Source of the DNA: Rhodoferax sp.
GTDB lineage: Bacteria; Pseudomonadota; Gammaproteobacteria; Burkholderiales; Burkholderiaceae_C
Reading direction: 5' to 3'
Assembly: GCF_023700745.1 (NCBI RefSeq)
Contig: NZ_JAMPYG010000007.1
Span: 1-64,000, forward strand
Length of the DNA stretch: 64,000 nt
The position numbers were made by a program, and so were the translations under genes. Shown in pieces: positions 43,890 through 52,478 of the stretch; position 1 is the first letter of the stretch; each line of letters begins with the position of its first letter. The notes beneath the pieces are model-generated. The model was not told where the DNA came from, made no database searches, and was given only the letters and a program-made list of their open reading frames with translations.

Positions 43890-43947
43890 GGGGAAATCCT
43901 TAAATTGAATGGATCAGTTGTAAAACCTTTTTGGGTCCGACACAGGT

Positions 43948-43981
43948 AATTTACGTCAATCATGTGTCAGTAATATGACAA
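43948..43981 (-). promoter_or_regulatory. PHO box and -10 of the pst-pho operon
   Basis: Minus-strand TTGTCATATTACTGACAC (43964-43981) has two 7-base half-sites 11 bases apart, matching the known CTGTCAT direct-repeat consensus. Ten bases further is TAAATT (43948-43953), a -10-like hexamer at the spacing known for PhoB-dependent promoters. A third half-site-like TTGACGT (43953-43959) continues the 11-base phase. Confidence 0.78.
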
Positions 43982-44024
43982 ATATCTGGTTTTCAGACAT
44001 CAGGGCACAACAAATTACACCTTC

Positions 44025-44042
44025 TTGTCACCCTCTTGTCAT
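44025..44042 (+). promoter_or_regulatory. PHO box upstream of the 92-residue gene and ppk2
   Basis: Plus-strand TTGTCACCCTCTTGTCAT holds two 7-base half-sites (44025-44031, 44036-44042) in 11-base phase. A TATCCT hexamer lies at 44065-44070, 22 bases downstream, further than expected unless a degenerate third half-site is used. It drives away from the pst box on the other strand. Confidence 0.65.
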
Positions 44043-44115
44043 CAAAAAATCGAGAGGGCTGGGCTATCCTAGGCAAACAAAATGACCAGGTCCACTCAAC
44101 AATTCTGGAAAACCT

Positions 44116-44394
44116 ATGCTTGCCATCAAAAAAGCCCGCAAACTCATTGAAGCCAATCCGAGCGACCCGGCAGCCCAGATCATTGCCGCACTGGTGCTCG
44201 CGCTTGAAAGCGAGACCACCATTTCTGTTTCGCAACTCTACAAGCTCGATGACAAACGTTTCGAACTGGCACTCGAAATTTTGAACGAATGGCGACTGGA
44301 CCGACATTACGCCAGCAAACTGCGCCTGCTGGACTCAAGCAGCATGGTCCAAAGCTTGGGCGAAATGGCTGCTTCTGAATCAAGGACCATCTAA
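44116..44394 (+). CDS. Small helical protein of unknown function upstream of ppk2
   Basis: 92 residues, predicted nearly all helical, no signal peptide or membrane segment, no cysteines. It begins MLAIKKARKLIEANPSDPA and contains ALVLALESETTISVSQLYKLDDKRFELALEIL. I do not recognise a domain. It follows a PHO box by 73 bases and precedes ppk2 by 52 bases in the same direction, so it is probably induced with ppk2 under phosphate limitation. A regulatory or scaffold role for PPK2 is speculation. Confidence 0.72.
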   Translation: MLAIKKARKLIEANPSDPAAQIIAALVLALESETTISVSQLYKLDDKRFELALEILNEWRLDRHYASKLRLLDSSSMVQSLGEMAASESRTI

Positions 44395-44446
44395 ACGTCT
44401 TGATTAGTCCAGGCCGTCAGAAGTCCAGTCCACCCAGGAGTTGCTG

Positions 44447-45364
44447 TTGGATTACAACGATGAAAAACTGATTCAGCGCATCCGTCGCGATCTGGCTGAC
44501 AGTTATGACGAAGAATTTGAAATGGAGCTGGAAGACCGCAATCTTGACGAAATCTTCGGCAACGGTCTGGACATCGAGTCCGAGCAGTACAGAATCAGCA
44601 GAAAGCGGTATTTCCGCGAGCTATTCAAAATGCAGGGCGAGCTGGTCAAACTGCAAGACTGGGTCGTCAAAACCGGCCAGAAGATAGTGATCCTGTTTGA
44701 AGGGCGTGATGCCGCCGGCAAGGGCGGCACCATCAAACGCATCACACAACGGTTGAATCCGCGGGTCTGCCGTGTCGCAGCCCTGCCGGCGCCCAATGCC
44801 CGCGAGCAAACCCAGTGGTACTTCCAGCGCTATGTGGCGCACCTGCCCGGTGCCGGAGAAATGGTCTTGTTCGACCGCAGTTGGTACAACCGCGCTGGCG
44901 TCGAACGGGTCATGGGGTTTTGTTCCGACGAGCAGTATGAAGAGTTTTTTCGCTCGGTGCCCGAATTTGAAAAAATGCTGGTGCGCTCCGGCATCACCTT
45001 GATCAAGTATTGGTTTTCCATTTCGGACGAGGAACAACAAATACGTTTTCTGGGACGGATTCATGATCCACTGAAACAATGGAAACTCAGCCCGATGGAC
45101 ATGGAGTCGCGCCGCCGTTGGGAGGAATACACCAAGGCCAAGGAAATCATGTTTGAGCGCACCCACATTCCGGAATCGCCCTGGTGGGTGGTGCAGGCAG
45201 ATGACAAGAAAAAAGCCCGCCTCAACTGCATTCACCACCTGTTGAACCAATTGCCATACGAGGAATTTGAACACCCGACCATCATGTTGCCGCCTCGCGT
45301 GCACAACGATGACTATGTGCGTCTGCCCGTGCCCAATGAAATTCTGGTGCCGGAAATTTATTAA
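44447..45364 (+). CDS. ppk2: Polyphosphate kinase 2
   Basis: 305-residue single-domain PPK2 (class I-like). Walker A is FEGRDAAGKGGTIKRI, and the lid/Walker B segment is VLFDRSWYNRAGVERVMGF. KYWFSISDEEQQIRFLGRIHDPLKQWKLSPMD is family-typical. It transfers phosphate between polyphosphate and nucleoside diphosphates. I choose TTG 44447 as start because AGGAG lies six bases before it; a TTG at 44441 abuts the AGGAG. Length is normal. Confidence 0.94.
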   Translation: MDYNDEKLIQRIRRDLADSYDEEFEMELEDRNLDEIFGNGLDIESEQYRISRKRYFRELFKMQGELVKLQDWVVKTGQKIVILFEGRDAAGKGGTIKRITQRLNPRVCRVAALPAPNAREQTQWYFQRYVAHLPGAGEMVLFDRSWYNRAGVERVMGFCSDEQYEEFFRSVPEFEKMLVRSGITLIKYWFSISDEEQQIRFLGRIHDPLKQWKLSPMDMESRRRWEEYTKAKEIMFERTHIPESPWWVVQADDKKKARLNCIHHLLNQLPYEEFEHPTIMLPPRVHNDDYVRLPVPNEILVPEIY

Positions 45365-45669
45365 CGACTGACATGCTGGTTTGGCTTGCGTATTGACGCA
45401 GGGCCAGAAACAGACCCGCCAGCCTTTTCAAGGGCTGGCGGTGGTGGCGGGAACCCCGGGTCAGGTTGTCAGGCAGACACGTCTGGGGACGTTCCCATCC
45501 GTCTTGATGTCACACACCAAGACTCGATCCAATTGCTTGAATCCCCCAGCTCCGTGCTCCTACGGGCTACTTTCGCATTCCGTCCAGAACACAACCCGAC
45601 TGTAATGGTGCTGGAAATCGGGGTATTGCGAATTCTCAACTCAACAGCCGATTGGCATCGGCTTGCGTT
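45365..45669. other. Intergenic region between ppk2 and a convergent gene, with one hairpin
   Basis: About 305 bases without a convincing gene. CCGCCAGCC (45416-45424) and GGCTGGCGG (45433-45441) form a perfect 9-bp stem 51 bases after ppk2, but no T run follows. A short CAGAC/GTCTG palindrome lies near 45474. No promoter is obvious; both flanking genes point into this region. Confidence 0.5.
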
Positions 45670-46293
45670 TCAGGCTTGCTGCAGTATCCTGCTCACCTCT
45701 TCGTCTTCCACCTGCTCGAAATGCTGGTAGAACTGCCCCACAGCCCGAAAAAACGCAGGTGCATCAAGGCACACCACCTCGTCTGCCAGTTCTGCCACAG
45801 TAGCCAGCGTATCGGGTGGTGCCACCGGCACGGCGCAAATCAGTTTGGCGGGCTTTTTCGCCCGTAACCCATGCAGCGCCGAAATCATGGTGGCACCAGT
45901 GGCCAGACCATCATCCACCACAATCACAATGCGCCCGCTAGGGCTGATCGGCGGACGAATCGGTGTGTACTGGGCGCGACGCTGGCGCAGGGTTGCCATC
46001 TGGGCCTGTTTTTCGGTTGCAAGATAGTCGGCCGTACCGCCATAGGCTTGTGCATATTCGGACAGATAGGTCCAGCCGCTTTCATCAACCGAACCAATGG
46101 CCAGCTCCGGCTGCTGTGGTGCACGCAGCTTGCGTACCAATACCACATCGAGTTCACCTTCGAGCTGGTCTGCGATCACTTTGGCCATGCCCACCGCGCC
46201 ACGCGGAATCCCCAGAATGAGCGGATGCTTGCCCCGGTAGTTTTTGAGTCTGTCGGCCAGTTGCCGGGCCGCGTCAAGGCGATCACGAAACAT
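45670..46293 (-). CDS. Phosphoribosyltransferase-domain protein
   Basis: 207 residues from ATG 46293, with AGGAG seven bases upstream. The PRPP-binding motif is VIVVDDGLATGATM, and LGIPRGAVGMAKVIADQL and VVLVRKLRAPQQPELAIGSV are typical of the stand-alone PRT proteins annotated as predicted phosphoribosyltransferases, whose substrate is unknown. These often lie near stress or phosphate genes. Convergent with ppk2. It is distinct from the Gpt-like enzyme at 1.4 kb. Confidence 0.85.
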   Translation of the reverse strand: MFRDRLDAARQLADRLKNYRGKHPLILGIPRGAVGMAKVIADQLEGELDVVLVRKLRAPQQPELAIGSVDESGWTYLSEYAQAYGGTADYLATEKQAQMATLRQRRAQYTPIRPPISPSGRIVIVVDDGLATGATMISALHGLRAKKPAKLICAVPVAPPDTLATVAELADEVVCLDAPAFFRAVGQFYQHFEQVEDEEVSRILQQA

Positions 46294-46472
46294 GTTGCAT
46301 CTCCTGAGAAATTCAAAAACACACTGTGCCGCCATTCAGTTTCCCTGACTGGGTTCAACGCGCACTTGATGATTCGCAAGGCGAAGGGAGGATGTTTTTG
46401 CGTCATGCCCCAAAAGGGCTGAACCATGCGGGCTGTCAATGATTCATCGAAGATGGCCGTGCGTCGGCACTT
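46294..46472. other. Gap upstream of the phosphoribosyltransferase
   Basis: I see no gene here; with the uncertain 57-codon frame that follows, the gap to phoX exceeds 500 bases. The only element is the AGGAG site for the gene starting at 46293. Confidence 0.4.
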
Positions 46473-46646
46473 TCATTCCATCGCAGCGCGCAACTCTTGA
46501 GATGTGGCACCCAGACGACGAATGCCCATCCGTGCAAGTTCCTTCATGAAGCCGAGTGCCGCCTCGGGATACGCGCCAGACCAGGCGTTGAAAATCTCCC
46601 ATTGCAGCGTGCTCACCAGAGAAGGGGAGTTGGAAACTGAAGTCAC
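46473..46646 (-). CDS. Possible 57-residue protein
   Basis: A frame from GTG 46646 to TGA 46473 encodes MTSVSNSPSLVSTLQ, then EIFNAWSGAYPEAALGFM and a basic amphipathic helix ending in ATSQELRAAME. The composition looks protein-like and partly phasin-like. GAGGT sits only one base from the GTG, so the ribosome-binding site is poor. A TATAAG hexamer at 46664-46669 (minus) could be a -10. It lies divergently from phoX beside the PHO-box array. An alternative frame here (46444-46662) looks less natural. Confidence 0.33.
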   Translation of the reverse strand: MTSVSNSPSLVSTLQWEIFNAWSGAYPEAALGFMKELARMGIRRLGATSQELRAAME

Positions 46647-46668
46647 ACCTCAATGTTGCCAACCTTAT

Positions 46669-46736
46669 ATGTCACGAATGTGTCACAGAGAGAAAACTGT
46701 CACCAAATCATCATTCATTTTTCATGCAAGCGTCAC
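46669..46736 (+). promoter_or_regulatory. PHO-box array upstream of phoX
   Basis: ATGTCAC (46669) and GTGTCAC (46680) form one 11-base-phased pair. A second phased series starts at 46697 with CTGTCAC, followed by TCATCAT (46708), TTTTCAT (46719) and GCGTCAC (46730). All share the TCAT/TCAC end of the PHO half-site. No convincing -10 follows (CATTAA at 46744 is weak). The phoX ATG is 62 bases after the last unit. Confidence 0.65.
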
Positions 46737-46798
46737 AGTGCCTCATTAAGCTTGCAGCGCGATCATGTCGTCGCAACGAAATACCCAGGAACACCCCA

Positions 46799-49009
46799 AT
46801 GACCCAAAAATTTGATTTCAACGACGAGAACTCCAATACCAGCAACAACCCGAGCTTCGACTCAGTCCTGCAAGCGCGCTTGAGCCGCCGTGGCGTACTG
46901 CGGGGCAGCGTCGGTACCGTGATGCTCGCCAGCGTGGGCCTGAGCGCCTGCGGTGGCAGTGACGATGCCGTGGCCGCACCGACCGCGCCCTCCTCCACGC
47001 TGCTGGGGTTCACTGCCGTGTCCAAGAGCCTGACCGACGCCGTGCTGGTGCCCGCCGGCTACACCGCCAGCGTGATTTACGCCCTGGGTGACCCACTGAC
47101 AGTCAGCACGGCCGCCTACAAGAACGACGGCACCGACACCGACTATGAAAACCGCGCCGGCGACCACCACGACGGCATGGAATGGTTTGGCCTGGACGCC
47201 TCCGGCAAGCCGTCGCTGACGGCCACCGACCGTGGCCTGCTGGCGGTGAACCACGAAGCCACCACCGACGAGAAGCTCAGCTCCTTCTTTCTGCACGCCA
47301 ACGGCGGCACCAGCACGCTGCCACGCCCGGCGGCTGAAGTGGACAAGGAAACGGCCATTCACGGCATCTCGGTGGTCGAAGTCAAAAACACCAGCAGCAA
47401 GTGGGCCACAGTGCCAAGCTCGGCCTTCAACTTCCGCCTGACCTGCCTGAGCGAAGGCATCCAGCTCAACGGTCCGGCCCGTGGCAATGCCCTGATGGTC
47501 ACCAAGCACTCGACCGACGGCACCAAGACCCGCGGCACGCTGAACAACTGCGGCACCGGCAAGACGCCCTGGGGTACCTTTTTGACCGGCGAAGAGAACT
47601 GGGCGGGTTACTTCACCCGCAGTGCCACCGACGACACGACGCGCGGTGGTGCCACGACGAAAAGCGTAGTCGCGCTCAAGCGTTATGGCCGCAATGCAGG
47701 TTCGGGCAGCCGCCATGGCTGGGAAACCGGTGGCAGCGACGACAAGTACGCGCGCTGGGACATCAGCCAGGGCACAGGCACAGCCACCGACGACTACCGC
47801 AACGAACTGAACACCTTCGGCTACATCGTCGAGATCGACGCCTACGACAAGACCAAGACCGCCCGCAAGCGCACCGCGCTGGGCCGCTTCGCGCACGAGA
47901 GCGCCGCCTTCGGCAAGCCGGTGGTCGGCCAGCCGCTCGCCGTCTACATGGGTGACGACTCGCGCGGCGAGTACATCTACAAGTTCGTGTCCACCAAGAC
48001 CTGGGCCACAGCCGACGCCAACCCCACCGACCGTATCACCACCGGCGACACCTATCTGGACGACGGCAAGCTCTACGCGGCCAAGTTCAACAGCGACGGC
48101 ACGGGCAATTGGATCGAATTGACCACCAGCAACCCGCTGATCTCGGGCTACGCCAGCTATGCATTTGCCGACCAGGCCGATGTGTGCGTGAACACGCGCC
48201 TGGCCGCCGACGCGGTGGGTGCGACCAAAATGGACCGCCCCGAGTGGTGCTCCACCAACGTGGCCAACGGCGAGATCTATTTCACGCTGACCAACAACAG
48301 CAACCGCCGTGTCGAACCCACTGGCAGCCAGTTCGCAGTCGACAGCGCCAACCCGCGTGTCTACAGTGACATCAAGAACGGCAGCAGCACGCAAACTGGT
48401 AATCCGAATGGCCATGTGCTGCGCATGAAAGAAGGCGCAGCTGGCAATGCCGCCACCAGTTTCAGCTGGGACGTGTACGTGTTCGGCGCCGAGTCCAGCG
48501 CGGCACCGGGCACCGTCAATCTGTCCAGCCTGACCGACGACCAGGATTTCTCCAGCCCCGACGGTCTGGTGTTCAGCCCAGCCACCGGCATCATGTGGAT
48601 CCAGACCGACGACGGCGCCTACACCGATGTCACCAACTGCATGATGCTGGCCGCCCTGCCCGGCAGCGTGGGCGATGGCGCCAAGAAGACGCTGAGCTAC
48701 ACCAAGGCCGACAAGAGCATCTTGACCGTGGACACTTTTGTTGGCAAGACCCCCGGCGACGACAAGCTCAAGCGTTTCCTGGTCGGCCCCGTTGGCTGCG
48801 AGATCACCGGCCTGTGCGAAACCCCCGACGGCAAGGCGATCTTCGTCAACATCCAGCACCCGGGCGAAACGACCGCCATGGCCAATATTGCCGACCCGAC
48901 CAAGTACACCAGCCAGTGGCCCAGCAACGCCGGTTACGGCGCTGGCAAGCGCCCGCGCTCGGCCACCATCGTCATCACCAAGAACGACGGCGGAAAAATC
49001 GGTACCTGA
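46799..49009 (+). CDS. phoX: PhoX-family alkaline phosphatase (DUF839)
   Basis: 736 residues from ATG 46799 with AGGA nine bases upstream. A Tat signal with SRRGVLRG (Arg 30-31) leads into LSACGG, a lipobox-like Cys at 51, so export by Tat with lipid anchoring is possible. The PhoX core has NNCGTGKTPWGTFLTGEENW, YMGDDSRGEYIYKF, SPDGLVFSPATGIMWIQTDDG and CETPDGKAIFVNIQHPGE. The family hydrolyses phosphate esters using iron and calcium. GC content is visibly higher than in neighbouring genes. It has a PHO-box array upstream and a terminator downstream. Confidence 0.93.
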   Translation: MTQKFDFNDENSNTSNNPSFDSVLQARLSRRGVLRGSVGTVMLASVGLSACGGSDDAVAAPTAPSSTLLGFTAVSKSLTDAVLVPAGYTASVIYALGDPLTVSTAAYKNDGTDTDYENRAGDHHDGMEWFGLDASGKPSLTATDRGLLAVNHEATTDEKLSSFFLHANGGTSTLPRPAAEVDKETAIHGISVVEVKNTSSKWATVPSSAFNFRLTCLSEGIQLNGPARGNALMVTKHSTDGTKTRGTLNNCGTGKTPWGTFLTGEENWAGYFTRSATDDTTRGGATTKSVVALKRYGRNAGSGSRHGWETGGSDDKYARWDISQGTGTATDDYRNELNTFGYIVEIDAYDKTKTARKRTALGRFAHESAAFGKPVVGQPLAVYMGDDSRGEYIYKFVSTKTWATADANPTDRITTGDTYLDDGKLYAAKFNSDGTGNWIELTTSNPLISGYASYAFADQADVCVNTRLAADAVGATKMDRPEWCSTNVANGEIYFTLTNNSNRRVEPTGSQFAVDSANPRVYSDIKNGSSTQTGNPNGHVLRMKEGAAGNAATSFSWDVYVFGAESSAAPGTVNLSSLTDDQDFSSPDGLVFSPATGIMWIQTDDGAYTDVTNCMMLAALPGSVGDGAKKTLSYTKADKSILTVDTFVGKTPGDDKLKRFLVGPVGCEITGLCETPDGKAIFVNIQHPGETTAMANIADPTKYTSQWPSNAGYGAGKRPRSATIVITKNDGGKIGT

Positions 49010-49061
49010 TGCGTTGACAACTCAGCAGATAACTCGAAGTTGATCGCGGCCCTGCCGCTTT

Positions 49062-49092
49062 GCCCGGCCCCTGCAAGGGGACCGGGCTTTTT
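49062..49092 (+). terminator. Rho-independent terminator after phoX
   Basis: GCCCGG-CCCC and GGGG-A-CCGGGC (49062-49087) form a strong stem with loop TGCAA and one bulged A, followed by TTTTTATTTT. The T run overlaps the last codon of the convergent gene ending at 49091. Confidence 0.85.
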
Positions 49093-49873
49093 ATTTTGAA
49101 CGAGCGCCACGGGCTTTCATCTTCTTGCCAGCATCACCCTCAGCAGCCTTTTTGGCGTTGACTTGTTTTGCTTTATCGCAGTGATCCAGGCACAGCAAGG
49201 TATCGGTATAAGACGTAAACCGGTTGAGGTAATCGGGCGAGATGTCGCGCATCAACGTCAATGAGCGCAACACCAGCATGTGCGAATTGATTGGCCCAGG
49301 ATTTTTTGGCGCCTGGTCCAGTGCGTTGGCCACCTGCTTGTCAACGCTGAGCTTTGACCAGGTATTGCGGAAATAATGCATGGTTTTCAGCTCGGGGGGC
49401 GCTCCGGACGTCGCGTTGAAACCACCCGCCAGACCGGTGTCGACATGGCCGGGAGCCTGTTGCGCAAGATGTCGAAGCAAATCGCCCAAAGTGGCACCCG
49501 GCACACCGGCGTTCAGGCTCACGATGGCTCGGTGCACACCCTTGAAATCGCCGTTGGCAAAGCGCCGCTGCAGATCGGCGACGGCCTGCGGGTTTTGCGG
49601 CGCCGTGCGCGCGATGGCATCCTCTGCCGCGCCTTGTGCTGCATCGAAACGTGCGCGAAAAGCGCCCAGCGCCTGCGCCAGTTTGTCGTCAAGCAGACGT
49701 TTCACCGGACCCGGTTGGGCGTTTGCGCGATCAGCCAGCACTTGCAGGTAATGCAGGCCGACGGGATCAAACTGGTCTGCACCTGCCAGGCGCAAGACAG
49801 CGATCTGGCGACTCCCCTCCCCCGGCTGACCAAACAGCGCATCCGGTGGGCCGCTCTGGTCAACGACAGTCAT
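49091..49873 (-). CDS. DUF2894-like protein, last gene of the DUF802/OmpA cassette
   Basis: 260 residues, no signal peptide or membrane helix, mostly helical, with a strongly basic Lys/Ala-rich C-terminus. DFKGVHRAIVSLNAG, MHYFRNTWSKLSVDKQVANAL and GPINSHMLVLRSLTLMRDISPDYLNRF look family-like; I identify it as DUF2894 by memory of the cluster order, not by search. No enzymatic motif is visible. Its ATG overlaps the OmpA-gene stop (ATGA), so it is coupled to the membrane pair. Likely cytoplasmic; function unknown. Confidence 0.7.
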   Translation of the reverse strand: MTVVDQSGPPDALFGQPGEGSRQIAVLRLAGADQFDPVGLHYLQVLADRANAQPGPVKRLLDDKLAQALGAFRARFDAAQGAAEDAIARTAPQNPQAVADLQRRFANGDFKGVHRAIVSLNAGVPGATLGDLLRHLAQQAPGHVDTGLAGGFNATSGAPPELKTMHYFRNTWSKLSVDKQVANALDQAPKNPGPINSHMLVLRSLTLMRDISPDYLNRFTSYTDTLLCLDHCDKAKQVNAKKAAEGDAGKKMKARGARSK

Positions 49874-50508
49874 GGCACGGCATTTTTCAAATTGGCAGCT
49901 TTGGGCACCGGCGCCATTTCAACGCGCCGGTTTTGCGCCCGCGCCGCATCGTTGCTATTGGGGGTGACCGGCTGCTCGGCACCAAATGCCGCCGCAAAGA
50001 CCATGGACGAAGGCATGCCTTCGTCAATCAAAGTGCGCGTGACAGTCAGTGCACGCTGGGCTGACAACTCCCAGTTGTCAACAAAACGGGGATTGCCATC
50101 GCGTATCGACCGGTCATCGGTGAAGCCGCTCACCATCAGCAGTTCATCGCGCGATGCCAGATAGGCCCGCAGTGGGGTGACCAGGCTGTTGAGCAGCTCC
50201 CGGCCCTCCGGCTGCAACTGGTCGGAATTCAACGAGAACAGGACGCGGCCACTGATGCCAATGCGCCCGTTGTTGAGCGTGATCCGGCCCGTGGCCAGCG
50301 GAATCGCCAATGCTTTTTCAAGCGTCATGCGGCGCTGCTCTTCGAGCTGGCGTTTCTGGATCTCGGCTTCGAGGTGGGTTGCGAGTTCCAGCTGAACGCC
50401 CAATACGCCCACCAGAATCAGCACAAAAGCCCCCAGCAAACCCGACATCAGGTCGCCAAAAACGGCCCAAACCGGCGCGGTTTGCTCGATGCCGTCACGC
50501 TCGTCCAT
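49870..50508 (-). CDS. OmpA/MotB-like membrane protein
   Basis: 212 residues. One membrane helix at about 16-38 contains an aspartate at its start (FGDLMSGLLGAFVLILVGVLG, D19), as in MotB, TolR and ZorB ion-conducting helices. A helical linker (44-70) and an OmpA peptidoglycan-binding domain (about 85-200) follow. This domain has SGFTDDRSI, NWELSAQRALTVTRTL and AQNRRVE, the residues that hold diaminopimelate. It overlaps DUF802 (TGATG) and DUF2894. It is therefore likely the cell-wall-anchoring stator partner of the DUF802 protein. Confidence 0.82.
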   Translation of the reverse strand: MDERDGIEQTAPVWAVFGDLMSGLLGAFVLILVGVLGVQLELATHLEAEIQKRQLEEQRRMTLEKALAIPLATGRITLNNGRIGISGRVLFSLNSDQLQPEGRELLNSLVTPLRAYLASRDELLMVSGFTDDRSIRDGNPRFVDNWELSAQRALTVTRTLIDEGMPSSMVFAAAFGAEQPVTPNSNDAARAQNRRVEMAPVPKAANLKNAVP

Positions 50509-52478
50509 CAGATCACCTCTTCGGCGGACAGCGCCTGCCTGGCCGGGAACTGGCGCAGTTCTTCAAAAATCTCTTTTTGCGACATGAGGCTCAGGTCGAT
50601 GATTTCGCGCGCCTGAGCCACGTAGTAGGCCAGTTGGTCGTCACTTCTGGCCATGGATTTGTCCAGTGCACCCTCAATGCGTTGCAGATTGCCAATCAGT
50701 TTCTCATTGGCCTCATTGAACGATTTCACGGCAAAACCGAAGGTTTCACCCAGACTTGCAACTTCGATCGCGCTGCTGGTGACCTCAGCCGCATTGCGGG
50801 TGACGTGGGTGGCAATGTCGGCGAGCCTGGCGGCTTCTGTGCCGACCTGCTCGGCAAACTGGCTGCCGGTATGCTTAAGCGCCACCGCGGCAGAGGCGAC
50901 TAGCGCGTCGATGGCTGCGCGCTGCTCAACAGACGCCTGATGGGTCGCGTCAAGCAATACATTGAGCGTGGCCATGATGCGGCTGCGTTCTGCCAGCTGT
51001 TCTTTGTCGCGCGCAATACTGTTCGACATTTCCTGGCGCATTTGCCCAATGACGTCGGCCGCGGCGCGTGGCGCCTCTGACGCGATTTCAATGAGTCGTG
51101 TGATCGGGTCTTCCAGCGCACAACCCAACGTTGTCAAATGGTGGGTCAGCGCAGTTTGCAAGTCGCCCAGGCGTTCAACCGCCGCCTTTCCCCGCTGCTC
51201 TTCCTGCTCTCTGAGCGCGCCGAACTCGTGGTGCAACAGGCTGACACCGGCCTGCGCCTGCTCTGAAATTTGCTGCGCTGTGCTGGCCAGCGTGGTGCAG
51301 ACAAGCTGCTGCTGCGCATGTGTCTGCACACCAGCCTGCTGCCATTCGCGCTGAAGCGTCGCGGCCATGGTTTCCAGCGATTCCATCCACGTCGCCTGCC
51401 GTTGTTGATCCCGCAATGCCTGGTCGGCTTGCAGGCTGGCGCTGGCCTTTTCGTGGCTGGCGAGCGCCGCTGTCCACATCTCTGTGACGGTGGCAACCGT
51501 CACCCCAAGCTTGGCAGAAAGCCCGTCAAGTTGCATTTGCGCGGTATCGGTCATGCGCTGGTGCTGCAAGCTTGCTTCCTGTGCCATGCCCGTCATGGCG
51601 GCTTCGAATACCGGTTTGATGCCCTCTGCGGCGAGCTGGGCACTTTGCGTCAGGCTGGCTCTGAGCGATTGGTCCACGGATGCGGCCAGACCGGTATAAA
51701 CATCTTTGACTTCATTTTGAAAACTGATCTGGTTGCTGAGCAAACGGTCGTTCACCTGCTGGCTCAGCCGTTCCATCTGCACCATCATCGCCTGCAATTG
51801 ATCAACCACCACAGGCAGGGCCCGGGCCTGGGACTGCAGCGCTTGGTAGGCTTCCTGGCGCTGATGGGTGAGCGAAAAGCCGCGCAACACCGTGGCAATT
51901 CTGGTATCGAGCCGTTGTGCCGCCAGCATTCTTTCGCGCCGGCTGATGGCAGACATCAGGCCCAGCATGGCCGACGCCGCAACGCCTGCCACCGAGGTTC
52001 CAAAGGCCAGCCCCAGCCCCTTGATCGGTGCCGCCAGCGCAGCGCGGATCGCCTGAAGATCGGTGGTTCCTTCGAGGGAAAAGGCAGCACCGTTGAGGCT
52101 GACGACCATGCCCAGAAAAGTGCCCAGCATCCCCAGCATCACCAGCAGCCCCACCAGATAGGGCGTGAGCGCAGGACCGGGCAAGCCGATGCGCTCGCCT
52201 TCTATGCGCAGGCGCACGGGGTTCTGGAGCGAGGGATGCACCTTGTCAAGCCAGTCACCCAGGTTCGACAACGGCTCAGGAATCGCAGCCAGCGCCGCAG
52301 ACAAGGTCGAAGTGGCCTGTCGAAACTGGCGTAACTCGTGCGCGCCGAAGCCATAAACCGCGGCAATGATGGCCGTCATCACCAGCGCCAGGCCAGGGGA
52401 GTTGACAAACCCGGCGCCGACCCAGACGACCGCCATCGCGCCCAGCAAAAAGGCCCCCGTGAACAGATTTTTATACAT
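50508..52478 (-). CDS. DUF802 protein: MotA/ZorA-like membrane domain with long coiled tail
   Basis: 656 residues. Membrane helices at about 5-23 and 27-46, then 103-130 and 152-178. Helices three and four carry the MotA/TolQ/ExbB/ZorA signature: LLVMLGMLGTFLGMVVSL and IKGLGLAFGTSVAGVAASAML. Residues 185-640 are predicted to be continuous coiled coil, rich in Ala/Gln/Glu/Arg, with no catalytic motif. This is the ZorA plan (proton-channel core plus long cytoplasmic tail). Its stop overlaps the OmpA-type gene. An ion-driven, wall-anchored motor or force transducer is inferred; a chemoreceptor is unlikely because no HAMP or signalling tip is seen. Confidence 0.8.
   Translation of the reverse strand: MYKNLFTGAFLLGAMAVVWVGAGFVNSPGLALVMTAIIAAVYGFGAHELRQFRQATSTLSAALAAIPEPLSNLGDWLDKVHPSLQNPVRLRIEGERIGLPGPALTPYLVGLLVMLGMLGTFLGMVVSLNGAAFSLEGTTDLQAIRAALAAPIKGLGLAFGTSVAGVAASAMLGLMSAISRRERMLAAQRLDTRIATVLRGFSLTHQRQEAYQALQSQARALPVVVDQLQAMMVQMERLSQQVNDRLLSNQISFQNEVKDVYTGLAASVDQSLRASLTQSAQLAAEGIKPVFEAAMTGMAQEASLQHQRMTDTAQMQLDGLSAKLGVTVATVTEMWTAALASHEKASASLQADQALRDQQRQATWMESLETMAATLQREWQQAGVQTHAQQQLVCTTLASTAQQISEQAQAGVSLLHHEFGALREQEEQRGKAAVERLGDLQTALTHHLTTLGCALEDPITRLIEIASEAPRAAADVIGQMRQEMSNSIARDKEQLAERSRIMATLNVLLDATHQASVEQRAAIDALVASAAVALKHTGSQFAEQVGTEAARLADIATHVTRNAAEVTSSAIEVASLGETFGFAVKSFNEANEKLIGNLQRIEGALDKSMARSDDQLAYYVAQAREIIDLSLMSQKEIFEELRQFPARQALSAEEVI

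Noticed and set aside
45416-45441. Hairpin after ppk2 as an intrinsic terminator
   Set aside because: The stem is perfect but a G-rich sequence, not a T run, follows.
45386-45730. Plus-strand frames after ppk2
   Set aside because: No ribosome-binding site, odd composition, and they run into the antisense of the phosphoribosyltransferase gene.
46444-46662. 72-codon minus-strand frame upstream of phoX
   Set aside because: Overlaps the more natural 57-codon frame, is Cys/His/Ser-rich and has no ribosome-binding site.
46862-48859. Long minus-strand open frame (665 codons) opposite phoX
   Set aside because: It is antisense to a well-recognised PhoX protein; the high GC of that gene leaves few stops on the other strand. 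The translation is Gly/Val/Ala/His-rich without motifs.
50508-52478. DUF802 protein as a chemoreceptor
   Set aside because: It has membrane helices and a coiled coil, but no HAMP domain or conserved signalling tip, and the channel-helix motifs fit MotA/ZorA better.
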